A stretch of DNA of 64,000 bases from contig NC_081408.1 of NCBI RefSeq assembly GCF_030272615.1, forward strand, positions 399,493,889 to 399,557,888, written 5' to 3'. A program made the position numbers and the translations under genes. The stretch's first letter is position 1; every line of letters starts with the position of its first letter. Below the pieces are notes generated by a model, which was not told the DNA's origin, did no database searches, and saw only the letters and a program-made list of their open reading frames with translations. Shown piece after piece: positions 23,240 to 35,297 of the stretch. The stretch comes from Cryptomeria japonica (Eukaryota > Streptophyta > Pinopsida > Cupressales > Cupressaceae).

Positions 23240-23941
23240 GAGAGTTTGATCTATCTCAGACCTCACCCTCTCCAAATTATTTAACATGTTTGATAGACAA
23301 ACTCAATAAATGCGCACCTTCTAAGAGCATCCTATCTATCAATGCACTTATTGCTCTCCCCTGTGCTTTGATGCGCTTAGCTGGCTTGATAGCCCCTTCT
23401 ATTAATGAGTTCACTAGTTCAATTGTCTTAGAGGATTGAGAAATATTGATTAGCATGGAAGTGATCTGCTCTACTAGAAGTTTGAGTTTATCCTTGATGG
23501 CTCTATCCCTATCATATCTAACAATTAAAGCCTCTAGCACCACCTAAGAATCTTATTTGGTACTTTCATGAGTCTTCTTTCCTAGCTCAATCTAGCTTAT
23601 TTCATAATCTCAATTGTACTTTGCTAGTAGGTCTATGCTTTGGTAGGATTGCTACCTCCTCATACTTATTTCTTGACTCATCCACCCTTATTATTGAAAG
23701 ATTTTTGGCATTTTTAACAAACTTTGGTTTGACAGGAACCAATTGACCAAAATAGAAGTCATTTGGAGAGATGGCTTGTTTCTTCCTTTTGGGTGCCACT
23801 AATTGTAACCAAGAAGGAAGGATAAAATTTGTCCTTGATTGGTGACAGTGGTCTAAACATTCATGGTTTGTTGTGACATAGTATCCATTATGATGGGCTC
23901 AGTATGCGTCATGATTGCAGATGAAACTTCTGCAGCTAAGA

Positions 23942-25409
23942 TGTTAGGGTTTCAAGCAGATCCGAAGCAAATATGAACTAACAATTATATGCAGATTTAA
24001 ATATGAAAGATAAAGAAATAAAACAGGACACAGATAACACAGAGATTTAACGTGGTTCACCCAGAATGGGTTACGTCCACCATACACAGTCGTCCAATCT
24101 TTCTTATTATCTAGCAAAAATAGTACATCAACCTTACAATGCCTTAAGCATCCCAACAGGTTATAACATGCATTTTTAGGGCAACAAACAAAGTTGGCCT
24201 TTTTAGGGTTTTATTACAATGTCGGTTTTCATCAACGAAAAACGGCAAAAAAAAAAATTCTCGGGGGCTGCCGCCCACAAACCTCCGCTTTTCTCAGGGG
24301 CTGCCGCCCCCGAACCCCTGCCCGGAGCCCAGCCCGGCCCCAGACCCCGGCGAGGATACGTGCTGAGTGTACAGTACTTTGTTGATCAGTAGCCACATTT
24401 CAACAATCTCCCACTTGGAGACTGATACTACATGACACCACTGTACATGCAACATCCGCTGGATAAAACACTAGGACTTGACTGGTATAAATTCCACAAT
24501 TATCAATCAAGAAGACCAACAGAAACTGATGAAGAAATCAGTTCTCCTGTGGAACTGCCTTTGTGAACATATCGGCAGGATTCTCACTTGTGTGAATCTT
24601 CTCAAGCTGTAATTGACCCTCCTCCAAAACAGTCTGGATGAAGTGGTACCTGAGCTGAATGTGCTTTGTCCTTGAATGAAAAGCAGAGTTCTTTGCAAGA
24701 TGAATGGCACTCTGGCTATCAGTATACAATGGGCTATCCTCTTGTGTCTGACCCAATTCCTTCAGAAAACATTGCAACCAAATCATCTCCTTGCTGGCTT
24801 CTGTAGCAGCAACATACTCAGCTTCAGTGGTTGAAAGTGCAACAACCTTTTGCAACCTAGAAATCCAACTGACTGCAGTTCCCCCTATAGTAAAAACATA
24901 CCCTGTAGTACTCCTCCGTGAATCAATATCACCCACCATATCAGAGTCAACAAATCCACTCAGAGCAGCATTAGATCCTTTGAAACATAATGCCTTCGTA
25001 GTAGTTCCTTTCAAATACCGAAGAATCCATTTCACAGCATTCCAATGTTCCATACCCGGATTACTCATAAACCTACTCACAACTCCCACTGCATGTGCAA
25101 TATCTAGCCTTGTGCATACCATTGCATACATCAGACTGCCAACAGCTGATGAATACGGGATGTTAGACATTTTATTAACCTCTTCCTGTGCCTTTGGTCA
25201 CATCTCCTTAGTCAATTTGAAATGACTAGCCAAAGGTGTACTAACTGCTTTTGCATCCTGCATGTTAAATCTTTTCAACACCTTCTTTATATACTCACTT
25301 TGGGACAAATTCAAGTTTCTATTTTTCCTGTCCCGTGTAATCCTCATACCCCGGCGAGGATACGTGCTAAGTGTACAGTACTTTGCTGATCAGTCGCCAC
25401 ATTTCAACA
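23942..25409 (-). mobile_element. Element G: internally deleted Ty1/copia element, minus strand
   Basis: A left LTR (23942-24405, TGTTAGGG to TTCAACA) faces a 62-bp right LTR remnant (25348-25409) with the same final bases. The 5-bp duplication taaga flanks both (23937-23941, 25410-25414). Between them is only the 3' part of pol. One deletion therefore removed most of the 5' LTR, the leader, gag and the start of pol. On the minus strand the PPT ccaagtgggagat abuts the 3' LTR, typical of copia elements. The LTR has an unusually GC-rich middle (24260-24360). Confidence 0.9.
24530..25347 (-). pseudogene. Copia RT end and RNase H (element G)
   Basis: A minus-strand frame of 210 codons at 24538-25170 is well preserved. 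It shows PYSSAVGSLMYAMVCTRLDI, WNAVKWILRYLKGT, SDMVGDIDSRRSTTGYVF, VALSTTEAEYVAATEA, LYTDSQSAIHLAKN, TKHIQLRYHFI and ENPADMFTKAVP. These are the copia RNase H blocks, including the Asp/Glu catalytic residues. Coding upstream (25171-25347) carries the end of the RT region with a stop. The frame looks young, although the element has been gutted. Confidence 0.92.
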
Positions 25410-27117
25410 TAAGATGCTTGGGAGGGAATTAGACATGAACTTATCGAAATCTATATAGGCAACATCAAGCATGGAGGTAGTAACTTCTGACAAACTAGGG
25501 AGTGAAGAAAGAGAACCAAAAACATTTCCTATATTGTCCTGGGGATTATTAAGGATTGACTCACTAGAGGTGGAAGAATGAACACATATTATTGGAACTA
25601 CATTGGAAACTATAGGAATAATGGGCATAGCCACAATAATGGAAGTGACAGGAAAAGAAGAAACAACAAAAATAGGAGGAAAATATTGTACACTGACCAT
25701 AGAGGAAGTAGTGACTATAGTAAGAGGAGTTGAAACCTTTGGAACCACTTTAATGGTAGGTTTTGGTTTTGTTGGTGTAGAAGGTTCTAGGAGGCTTCCT
25801 CCTAGTACTCTTCTTCCTATTCTTCTTATTCTTCATCCTGCTCAATTACTTGTACTTCAACTTGTTTTGATGCCTAAGTAGATGTTTCACCTTTACCCTT
25901 CTTCTTGTCCTTCCCCAGTATGAATTTAAGTTTGGGTGCCTTCTTTGGGGTGGACACGTCTTCCTTGTTCTTAGTCCTTAACTTGGACCTTTTCCCAGAA
26001 GGTCCTGTAGTGGTCTCTTTTGACCCAGTCTTAAAAGGTTTCAACCTGATCCCTTTCTTATGTAACCAAATGTTGGTATTAGCACTAACGCACTGGAATA
26101 TTTCCTTGATGAAGATTGACTCCTTTTGGGACCAATGGATTCTTAGAAGAGGGGTCTCAGTGATCTTATTTTGTACACATTTGGGATCTACAATGTCATC
26201 CTCATCTTCCATTATATCAAAAATATTTTCCAACTCAAGATTCTTAATCTATTCAAGTGTGAGTGGATTGTAGTCTAATCTCCTCACATCTTCATTTATG
26301 CTCCACTCAACCCAAATATATTTAATATTATGTACATGAGTGTAGCTCTTCTTGAGTTTATCCTTCATGCCACAGTAGTCACAATCTTCCCTCCTCTCGA
26401 ATATTTTCATGGTAACCCATTGCATTTCATTTTCCATTTGTTTGGCTTTGTATGATGTAGTCATCGAATATCAACCAATTGAGAGAGGGAGTTTAAAATT
26501 GACTTTATGTGCCTCAGATTTCTAACCATGAACAATTATGATTTGCCAACTTAACTCCATGAGGATAATCTTGTCACTAGGATATCTTGGCAACATGAAG
26601 GGGGGTCCCTCATAATAACCAATCCTAATGTACAAGAATGTAATAAATTGAAGGAACATGCACCCATACTTCTTTACTATGTTCCAAGAATCTTCTAACA
26701 CTCTTCATTTTTCTAAACCTAATCAACTGAGCACACGAGTGTGTCAAAGAAAGCATTGTTGACCCTTCTAAAGTGATCAAAATTTTCTTGAAAGGTCAAT
26801 TGAGGATAATACTTATAGATAGGAACAACTTTTTTGTCTCCCTCTAAAGTGAGACCTATTAAGTGGCTCATAGATGTTGCAGCATAGACTAGATAAGAGG
26901 TAATGTGAAACTTTAGAGTAACAATCACTTGGGACAATTGTTCACAAATTGAGTCACTAATTTGTTCACCCTAGTAAATTATATCTCTACCTTTCGTAAT
27001 CCCTTGGATGTATTGATACATCCATTTCTGAAAGACATTTAAAGTTGGTAAGCCTTTGACCCTACTTAGGAGAGTTATCATGTCTCCTATTTTTCCTTGA
27101 AATCAATCTTGTAGAGG

Positions 27118-29619
27118 TGTTGGCATTGTGTTGTCATTGATGTCAACTGGTACAGGATGACTACTGGTATAAGAGATGTATGTGCAACATTGTCATGGAT
27201 GAGTACAAGTTGAGATATCTTTGATATCACCTTGTGTTGCAGAACACCGGTAAGGTAAGGGAGAGAATGTCATTCAGATGAATGACCACTGGAGTCACTG
27301 GTACACAAGTTAGTGTTCAACTTGTGTAGATGAAATGGACAAGTTACCGGTATAGTCTATCACCGGTAAGGAAAGGATGTCAACTAGTAAGTGTTGTGTT
27401 GGCAGTGAATAGTTGCCAACTGGCAAGCTCATGACCAGTGTACAAGCAGGATGGGCAAGGTGCTTGAGCTGTTGTTTGTGATGAAGAGGTGGAATGCTAC
27501 CTAAATCACATCAACACAAGAGGAGAAGGATGTACATGTAACCGGTATGCTGTGTGGATACAGAACAACAAGACTTCCACCAGGTAGAGATGCAGTCACC
27601 TTGTGAAGAGATGACTGACAATGAATGTGCCCACATCGGATCACATGTGCATGTTTGAAGATATGTTGCACAAACAGGGAAGCCACATGAGTGCATTGTA
27701 GGATGCAGATGACAAGGATCCACTACCACCGGTAAGTGGAACTTATCTCCTATTATGAAAAGTGTGCATCGTAGTTCTATGAGATAAGACAAAAGAGGTA
27801 AAGGCATGTGTTTGAAGGCTCACACCAAATCTACCGGTGAATCAAAGGAATGCCTCAAGTGCATGAAATCAGGGATATGCACTGGACCGATAGAGAAGGC
27901 ATGTTGAGATGCCAAAATAGATGCAGTGTGATGGGTTTGTCACTTTGACAAATTAATAGAGATGATGTCTGGGAAGGCAAGGCTGAGAAGCTGCAGACAT
28001 AGGAATATGGTAGGATTGAAGATGGAGTAAGTTGAAGGATGATGACATGGTGTCATCAAGGTGTTTACTGATATGTATGTCCATAGGTAATGCAGACAAG
28101 GTGCAAATGAAGAAGACTCCCATCTGATGAAGATGTGCATAAGGTAGGTTAGCAAGAGTGTTGACTGGTTTGAGTGTTCCACCGACAGATCAACAAACTG
28201 CAGACATGAAGGGTAATCGGTAAAGTGTGAGATACCGACAGGGTCAGTGAACCGGCAAAAAGGAAGGATCAGTTGCGTGTTGATTGTCAGTGACCGAGTC
28301 TAGCCGACATAGAGATCTTTAAGTGGATATCGACATGGATGCCACGTGGAGTTGAAGTGACAAGCTCGTAGAGGTCGGTGGAGTGTCGTGTAGAGATAGG
28401 TGTTTCTATAGTTGTGCATTTAATATGGAGCTCATGATTTGTGGATCGGATCAGAAGAGTGCAGATCAAGGAAGAGTGAACAACAGAGAAATATCAGGGA
28501 GTTGTTGGCACCTGAATCGAAGCAAGGAAATTAGATTGTAGGAGGACCTCGAGAAGGAAACAACAAAGATATTAATGGCATTTTGACAGATGCAGGTCGA
28601 TATACAGGGTCGTGTTTGCTAAGTTTAGAAAACGTGTATTGGAAGGCACGTTAATGGCAGTGATTTGCAGACAGTTGCCTTGGCGATCAGATCAGATGAG
28701 ATCTAATTGTATTTGGTTTGCCTCAAGGTCGATGAGGAAACCCTGACCGCTTGAAATTTGAATTGGCTTTTGGCGAGAAGACTAGGTTATAAATATGCAA
28801 GCTAAAGATATTGTTTGTTGCTGCTGAAGGGGAGAGTGTTGCTTCTGCATGTGAGATCAAATCAGTCAAATACTCAATGAGTATCAGAAAAGAGACTGAT
28901 TATGTGTGTGAGAGGCTAGGGTTGAAGAGTTCGACCAGAAATAGTAAGATAACCGGTGGTGACCAAACTGGTAGAGAAGAGTAGCAGAAGAGTGCAGAGT
29001 AGGCAAGAAGGAACCGACATAAGATAGTACCAGTGGAGGTCAGCAGAGCAGTTGAAAGAAGAGAGAACCAACAGAGGAGGAGAAGAGACTGAACCGATAA
29101 GGTTGCAGCAGGAGATATGATTGCAGTAGTGAGTGGGTGAGGTAGAGAAACGACAGTTAAATGGATAGAAGATCCAGCAGAGAGATTCACAGAAGAGTTA
29201 CAAAATCCATTTGTAACAAGGTTGTTAATTTGTAAATGATTATGTTTTTGTATTCACCGAGTTGTAGCTTGGGGCAGGGGTTGTAGCTCCTTGGGTTGGT
29301 GCCCTAAATCAGGGGTTGGTGATGATTGGGTTGGTGCCCTAAACAATATAATTAGAGATTCATTGTGAGGCTAGATTGGAGCAGTAGTCTCCAGTAGCAT
29401 TTCTCACCAAGGTTTTTCCCATCTTGGGTTTTCCGCGTATATGCTAGTGTTATGTGATGTCTCTCTTGTGTGAATGCATGTATGTTTAGTCTCCTCACTA
29501 AACGGTAAGTCTGCATTCAGTTACACTTGTTAATCAGTATTCTCACATCAGGATATTCAAAGGGAAAAGATTGAGAGCCATTGATTCACCCCCCTCTCAG
29601 TGGAGCATTGTGTCTAACA
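27118..29619 (+). mobile_element. Element H: 2.5-kb solo LTR related to the LTRs of B and C
   Basis: TGTTGGCATTG to GTCTAACA, flanked by agagg at 27113-27117 and 29620-29624. It has no gag or pol. Its end carries the aaggtttttcccatcttggg module and ttcacccccctctcagt seen in the LTRs of B and C, which gives its orientation. Like B it is rich in ACCGGT and ACCGGC words and their decayed forms (ACCGAC, ACCGAT). It splits the D accessory ORF. Confidence 0.85.
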
Positions 29620-29920
29620 AGAGGAATATAGGACATCTGGTAATTGTTGATCTATATATCTCCAACAAGTTGGTGCTTATGATCTTCTTGCATTTGTCTA
29701 AATTCTTATCATAATAGTCCTAAGCTAACTCAGAGGAAATGTCTACATATTCTTCTACATCTAGACACTTGAAGATCGTATCAAAGAATTCAGTGTCCAA
29801 CATGTATCATTCATTTGTAGTACTCACAAACAACACTCTAGGCATTCTTTCAGATACTTCTTCCTCAACAATGGCTTCTTCTTCTGGATTATTGTCAGTG
29901 ATCAATTGAGATAAACCTTT

Positions 29921-30794
29921 CTCATGAGCCAGATTCATAGGCTTGATCACCATGTTGTATTCTTGGATTTTTGCAATCGAGTTACCTCTTTTGGTTCCAA
30001 AATCTTGCTATGTCAAGATAGACTTGACTGTCGTATTTGGAACCAGTGCAACAACATGCGAGTTCAAAATGTAGAACCGAAAATGCTTTACTGCCTTAAC
30101 GACAACATAAACATGCTTCTCCATATGAGAATATTTAAGTTCATGAGATTTGATAGGGCAACTCATGAATGCCATAGGGGATTCAACCCCTTTTAAATTC
30201 TTGTGCATAATAAACACAAAAAGAGCATGCTCGGAAGCATAACTGTACATGATAAAATCTTTGGTGTAACCTAGACACACCAAAACTAGAGCATATGTTA
30301 TCACCTCCTTTATCTCATTGAAGGTAGCCTTACCTTCCATGCTCCAACTAAAAGTAGACTTTCCCTTCATCATATTTATAATATGATGATTCTTTTTAAT
30401 AAAGTCTGGGGCGAACCTTCTCAAGAAGTTGAATTTACCAAAAAAAGAATGAATTGTTGCCTTACTCAAAGGTAATGCAAGACTCTAAATGGATTTGACC
30501 CACACATGATCAATCTTAATACCTTCCTTGGACAATATATGGCCAAGAAGTTTTCCCTTCGTTACCCCTAAAATTGACTTTTTGGGATTGAGGGAAACCC
30601 CATGTTGATGACATGTTTCCAATACTTGTTATAAATGAGAGAAGTGACTTTGATGTGCTTTGGAGAAATCTATGAAATCATTAAAGTATACAACTATGAA
30701 CTTATTGAGAAAATATTTGAAGGCTAATTCCATTACCCTCAGAAAGGTAGCACTGACATTGATCAGTTTGAACGACATTATGTAGCAGGCAAAT
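29921..30794 (-). pseudogene. RT end and RNase H (element D)
   Basis: Minus strand. The RT piece 30629-30794 shows GTFACYIMSFKLINVSATFL and VVYFNDFIDFSKAHQSHF, where the family has F(G)L...AGATF and Y(V)DD; the catalytic pair here is FND. RNase H at 30008-30469 shows FNFLRRFAPDFIKK, SYASEHALFVFIMHK and YSHMEKHVYVVVKAVKHFRF. The end near 29950-29990 reads IAKIQEYNMVIKPMNLAHEK, as in Tat-group gypsy elements. It is then followed by the accessory ORF, not by integrase. Confidence 0.8.
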
Positions 30795-30860
30795 GTACCT
30801 ATTGGCATTTTTTGCCAACCCTTGCAGAGTTTCATTATGAGGTTTCAGTGTCAGTGCGAC

Positions 30861-30992
30861 TAACACCTCGTGTTATCTTACTCAAAAGAGTTAGTTGATT
30901 CTTTCTTTTGTAGAGGGTGCATAACATGAGGGTTAGTGATTAGAGCCAACAGTTACACCAACATCTTGTGTGAATAACACATCGTGTTATTC
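30861..30992. repeat. Short palindromes around TAACAC..GTGTTA (element I)
   Basis: TAACACCTCGTGTTA at 30861-30875 and an inverted repeat with 9-bp arms GAATAACAC and GTGTTATTC at 30972-30992. Related broken copies continue to about 31030. They look like diverged units of one repeat. Confidence 0.8.
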
Positions 30993-31169
30993 GCCACCTC
31001 GGGTTAGTCATCACATGTTATTCAACATCGACGTAGCAACAACGAGCTAAGGTTTTGGCAAGCTCAGGTTTCACCTGTGTGAGATGGTGGAGAAGGTAAG
31101 GAAGTTAGTTCCTTTCTTCTCCCTGTGTGGGCATAAGATAAAACAAATGATGCTTGTAGGGTAAGAAAA

Positions 31170-31556
31170 AGCGATGCGGGCGATCCTCCCTGCCACCCCG
31201 CGAGATGAAAAGAGACAAGCAAATGGCCCCGCACGGTAACCAAAACACAAAAGGTTTGATGCTCCCCGCTATCCCGTGAGGTGAGCATGGCATGTTAGAG
31301 GGTGTCACGGGGAAACAAATAAAGTAAGGTGTCTTCCCAACCATTGTGGTTCTTGCTACCCCGCAGGGAAAAAAGAAGAGAACAAGGGTTCGTGCAGGAT
31401 AGCAAGAAGTAATACCAATGTGATTCCTAGTTATCCTGCTTCGAGAAAAAGCACGAAGAGATGACCGTGCGGGATAACAAATGTTGAGGTATTGTTGCTC
31501 CCACTAGCCCATAAGAGAAAGACGAACAAAAATGAAGCCTGTGGGGAAACATTAGA
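31170..31556. repeat. Array of about five hairpin units with CCCCGC/GCGGGG arms (element I)
   Basis: Units of roughly 75-100 bp each hold a left arm such as GCTACCCCGC or GTTATCCTGC and a complementary right arm such as GTGCGGGATAAC, separated by a purine-rich loop of about 25-35 bases (agaaaaag, gaagagaacaagg). The arms covary between units: TATCCTGC faces GCAGGATA-like sequence, and CCCGTGA faces TCACGGGG. Confidence 0.7.
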
Positions 31557-32799
31557 TGACTTTGGTGGGTCCAACCCGTAACGTGGCTTGTATGTGGCCA
31601 TTAATTTTCACTCAATGGGTTATCGAGTGGCTATATTTTAATCTTGCATTGGGCATGGTGGACACTTACATGGAGAGATCTTGTATGTCCATCTTCGTGT
31701 GAATCTGTCAGAGAAACGGTCAACATTCAATTTTCTCTGAGTCATTGGCATTTAAAATCTTTTACAAATGGGTAGTTGTCAACCCAATGGTTGAGGTTTT
31801 GTTCTGCGTGATCGACGCCAGATATCTAATCCTTTCTGCATTTGATCAGTATCGGATTTCATCAACATAACTCTAGATTAGACTTTGTGTCTCATTCTCA
31901 GACACAACCCATGCCCATTCATTGTGGATCAAAGACTTTTCTCTCTGCCAATGTACCTGGCCATGCTTCATGTGCAGATTTTTCTCCCTAATCTGCAGGG
32001 ATTTTACTTCTTTCTAGGATAAATGACATTTATCAGACTGCACTCCATGTCATCAAATTTTCCTTGATCTGATCTCCCCCTCTCTGATATTTTTGTAACC
32101 TAACCCTACCTGGGTTTAGGGTTGCTAACTCTAGCTCGACTTGAGTTATGCCTGAGCTTTAAAGGCAATTTTGTAGCCCTGTTTGGGGATCTTCTTTTCT
32201 TTTGTTTTATGAAAAACTAGGTTTCTTTGCACTTGTAAATTTTGCCAAGTTCCCTTTCATTAATAAAATTAGTCTTACTTGCCTCCTTGTAGTTCTTTCA
32301 ACCTGTGTAATTTTTTTGCCTCTTTGTTTGATTGCATTCTTTTTTGTTTTCCTTAGTTGTAGGTGTTTGTGTTGATCCCTCTGTAGATGTTGACTTGTGT
32401 GAACTGAGCTCAGTTCCTCTCCTCATTTCATAGAATTCCAACCTTCACTCGCACTTAGGTGGCTAATTAGAATAGAAATTTGTGCATACCTGATGTAGTT
32501 TTATTGATGTCTTGTGCAGTTACAGGCAGGGAAGATCACTTTCAATCTAGGTGCAAACCTTATTTCCCCCCTTTCAAGCATCCCCTCTTTCTCCCTTTTC
32601 CCTGTTAGATCATAGATTAGGATTTATGAGTGTTGGGTTAGTCCAACACGTGCACTCAGATTGGAAAGGAATCCGACCTTCTCCGGAGATTCAACCTCAA
32701 CAGCGCAAGGTCCCACACTTGGAGGTTGTTTCCATGTTGCACAAGGTTGATGATCAAGGTTTTTCATCAAGTGAGTTCAACTTTTGTGACAACAGTACC

Positions 32800-33128
32800 C
32801 CAAGGTGTGGTAAAGAGGACCTTATGTTGGTCGTCCTCACTTACTTCCACTTGGTTATAACTTGAGAAGCTATCCAACATAAATAACATTTGAGGCCTAT
32901 CACTATTTATAATACCTGATCCATTACCCGCAATGGGAAATTGTCTTCTAATGATGTTTGATTCAAATTGCATAAATCCACACAAATGTGGATTTCACCG
33001 TTCTTCTTTTGCATTAGGACTATGTTAGCTATCCATGTAGAATGATTAATAGGGAAGATAATCCTCACATTCAACATTTTATAAATCTTCAAGAGGATGT
33101 TGCTTGAAATTTTTAGGTCATACTACCT
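32800..33128 (-). pseudogene. RT fingers and palm start (element D)
   Basis: Minus strand. Pieces STWIANIVLMQKKNGEIHIC, VDLCNLNQTSLEDNFPL, FMLDSFSSYNQVEVSEDDQH and VLFTTPWGT match gypsy RT motifs up to the break made by element I. Motif A keeps its Asp (MLDSFSSYNQ). Frame changes are present near 32930. Confidence 0.8.
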
Positions 33129-35297
33129 TTACTTTTGTCTATGACATACAAACCTTACCTTGAGTGGAATACCATGCTTAACTTCCTTAGGACTAAAATA
33201 TTTCAAATCATCAGAGGAATAGGCAAGTACATCAATGTACTGCTGCAAAATCTTGATAAACATGTCTTTCTCTTTTGTTGAGAAACATTTCCCTATGTTC
33301 ACCATCTTTGGATGCTCTTCAGTTCCCAGGTTCACCTGCTCAACCTCCATGGTTGAATCAGGACTCGACTGATGTTTCTTTTTTACCAAATGATCATGTT
33401 TGTCAAAAAGTCTTTCAAGAGAAACTAATCCTTTGGGGATCTTGTTTCCTTTCAATTGCAAAACTTCCTCACCAAAAACTAGATCAATCTTAGCAATGGA
33501 CTCTCGAGGAGAGGAATCACTACCTTCGAAGTACAAATTAATAAAAAACTGTTTAGTTTCCAAAAGGTCGATGATCTATTGATCATCATTGAACACCTGC
33601 CAATTATCTGAGTTGTCAGGGACACTGGGTCGAAACACCATCTCAATGGTCTATTTGTCTCCTTGAAAATCCTTGTGAGGAATAAGAAGAGTGGCTGGCA
33701 CTGCCAATGAATTAGCTTTATCATTGAATTCTCTCGGCACCACTAAAATGTTGAATGCATCAAATTCCTTGATGTGATCCCATACCAATTTGTGGTAATG
33801 CTTCAACCTCTCATTTTTGGTCTAATACAAGTTTCTCACTTGGTAGACCACAAGCTCAGCATCACCCTGGGCATGCAAATTTCTAATTCCCTTTTTGAGG
33901 GCAACATCCATGCCCAACAAAAGAGACTCATACTCAACTATATTGTTGGTATTACTAAATAACAACTTGAAAGAAAAATGGAATTTTTTCCCCTCAGACA
34001 AACAATTTCTACTCCTAAACCAACTATTGACCAACTACCATCAAACTCCAAGGTCTAGATATCATTGGAGTTGCTTGTGTTAACATTTTGAAAACTACAA
34101 ACTTCATCATTCAAAGAAATAGATTCAATATCATCAGTTGCCTATTCTTCATTGTCTACACCATTAGAGGAGCTTAAAGCTTCTTCAGCTTGCAAGAAAT
34201 GCATACCCATTTTGGATGACTCAAAAAGAATTTGAGATTTTTTATCATCAATCTTGATCATTGAGAGCTTAACTTCCTTTTCAGGAAGTAGTTTCTGCAT
34301 CACACCCTTAACAGGTATTCCGACTTCTAACCAATCCATGTTAATCTCACCACCCACATCCTTACAAAATTGTGTCCCAATAACATCCCATAGGAAGCAG
34401 GAACATCTGCTACAAGAACAGTCATTTTGATCCTTTTATTCGTGAAGGCAAAAAAAAAATTGGGCATCCTTTATTTGAAAAATGAGAGGTGGTTGTTTGT
34501 TCTCTATTAAGAAACATTTGCCAAAGGTTTTGGTTAGGATAAGACCTAAGGCATTGGCCACTTTAGCTAGCATTACATTGTTTGAGGCTCTGGAGTCGAT
34601 AACACAATTGCTTAGTTTGTAACCATTAATCAATAAGGAAATGTAGAAAGGCTCAATTCTTCCCATAATTGATGATGGGATAGAAACAAGGTAATTCTGG
34701 GGAATCTTCAAAGCTGGGGGAATATCTTTTTCTTTAACAGATTTGACCAATCTGTCAAATTGATCAAGATTAGCTTGAAGGTATTCTACCTCCGACATTT
34801 GAATTTTTGTCTTCTCGACATGATCAATAATGTCAAAAGACTGGTATGAAATTGTTGAAGAAGATTTAAAATTATCACTTTGAGGTCTCACAGTTGAGAC
34901 ATTAGGTCTTGATGCATTTGAGGAACCAGGGGGATCAGGAGTACTTGCTTACTTACAGAGGATTCCTTCAAGAAAGTGGGCAAAAGAGTTCCTCTTTTGG
35001 CAAGAGTAATTGTCAATTGAGAAATGTCTTTTTCCTTGGCTTTATCACTTGCTTGTTGATCGACCTATTTTTGTGCCTATGAATGAGTGAAGATGACATA
35101 AGCCTCACCTTGATGTTCTTCCTCAGCTTCTTGGTACTACACAAACCGAATAGAAAATTCACTAGCTAACTCAAATTCCTCTTCATGGAAGAGGTTAACA
35201 ACATCATCAGATTGATGTTCAAGTTAAGTGATATCACCTTGCTTAGCTTCATAGTATCCTATTGCTACATTTGCGGGAGGAGCCTCAAGAGAAAAAC
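33129..35297 (-). pseudogene. Gag tail, protease, second RNase H and linker (element D)
   Basis: On the minus strand, from right to left: a degenerate gag/linker with AEEEHQGEAYVIFTHS near 35100, then a protease at 34436-34891 with VIDSRASNNVMLAKVANALG (Asp-Ser-Arg in place of Asp-Ser/Thr-Gly). An RNase H-like segment at about 33720-34034 follows (FKLLFSNTNNIVEYESLLLG, LHAQGDAELVVYQV, VVPREFNDKANSLA), and then a linker leading to RT (VNLGTEEHPKMVNIGK, DVLAYSSDDLK). The second RNase H is of the Tat type, but here it precedes RT, whereas in element E it follows it. Several stops occur. Confidence 0.75.

Larger units (their letters stand above)
21166..29920 (-). pseudogene. Accessory ORF of element D, downstream of RNase H, interrupted by L, G and H
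   Basis: Minus-strand coding pieces at 29625-29920, 25415-27117, 23245-23936 and 21166-21715 join across three insertions into about 3.3 kb. Recognisable blocks are VLFVSTTNE and FKCLDVEEYVDISSELA, then GLPTLNVFQKWMYQYIQG and VPIYKYYPQLTFQENFDHFR. A Lys-rich stretch (PKKAPKLKFILGKDKKKGKG) follows, and finally helical charged segments (LEALIVRYDRDRAIKDKLKL, LNLLTQEFETQKKDFEAWNK). Several stops break it. Size and layout (globular start, basic middle, coiled-coil end) match ORF2 of element B, and it lies where integrase would be expected. I do not know its function; possible roles are assembly, an envelope-like role, or a captured host gene. Confidence 0.55.
30800..32794 (+). mobile_element. Element I: 2.0-kb solo LTR inserted in the RT of D
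   Basis: Runs from TATTGGCATTTTTTGCC to TTGTGACAACA, flanked by gtacc at 30795-30799 and 32795-32799. Excising it rejoins the D reverse transcriptase exactly at the conserved PWGTF block. The first two bases are TA, not TG. It starts with a hairpin (ttggca...tgccaa) and contains an array of inverted-repeat units at 31170-31556. A poly(A)-signal-like aataaaa lies near 32263. No coding content. Confidence 0.82.

Noticed and set aside
30800-32794. Element I as a DNA transposon because of its hairpin start
   Set aside because: It has a 5-bp target duplication and TG/CA-like ends; its two ends share only about eight bases as an inverted match, so an LTR fits better.
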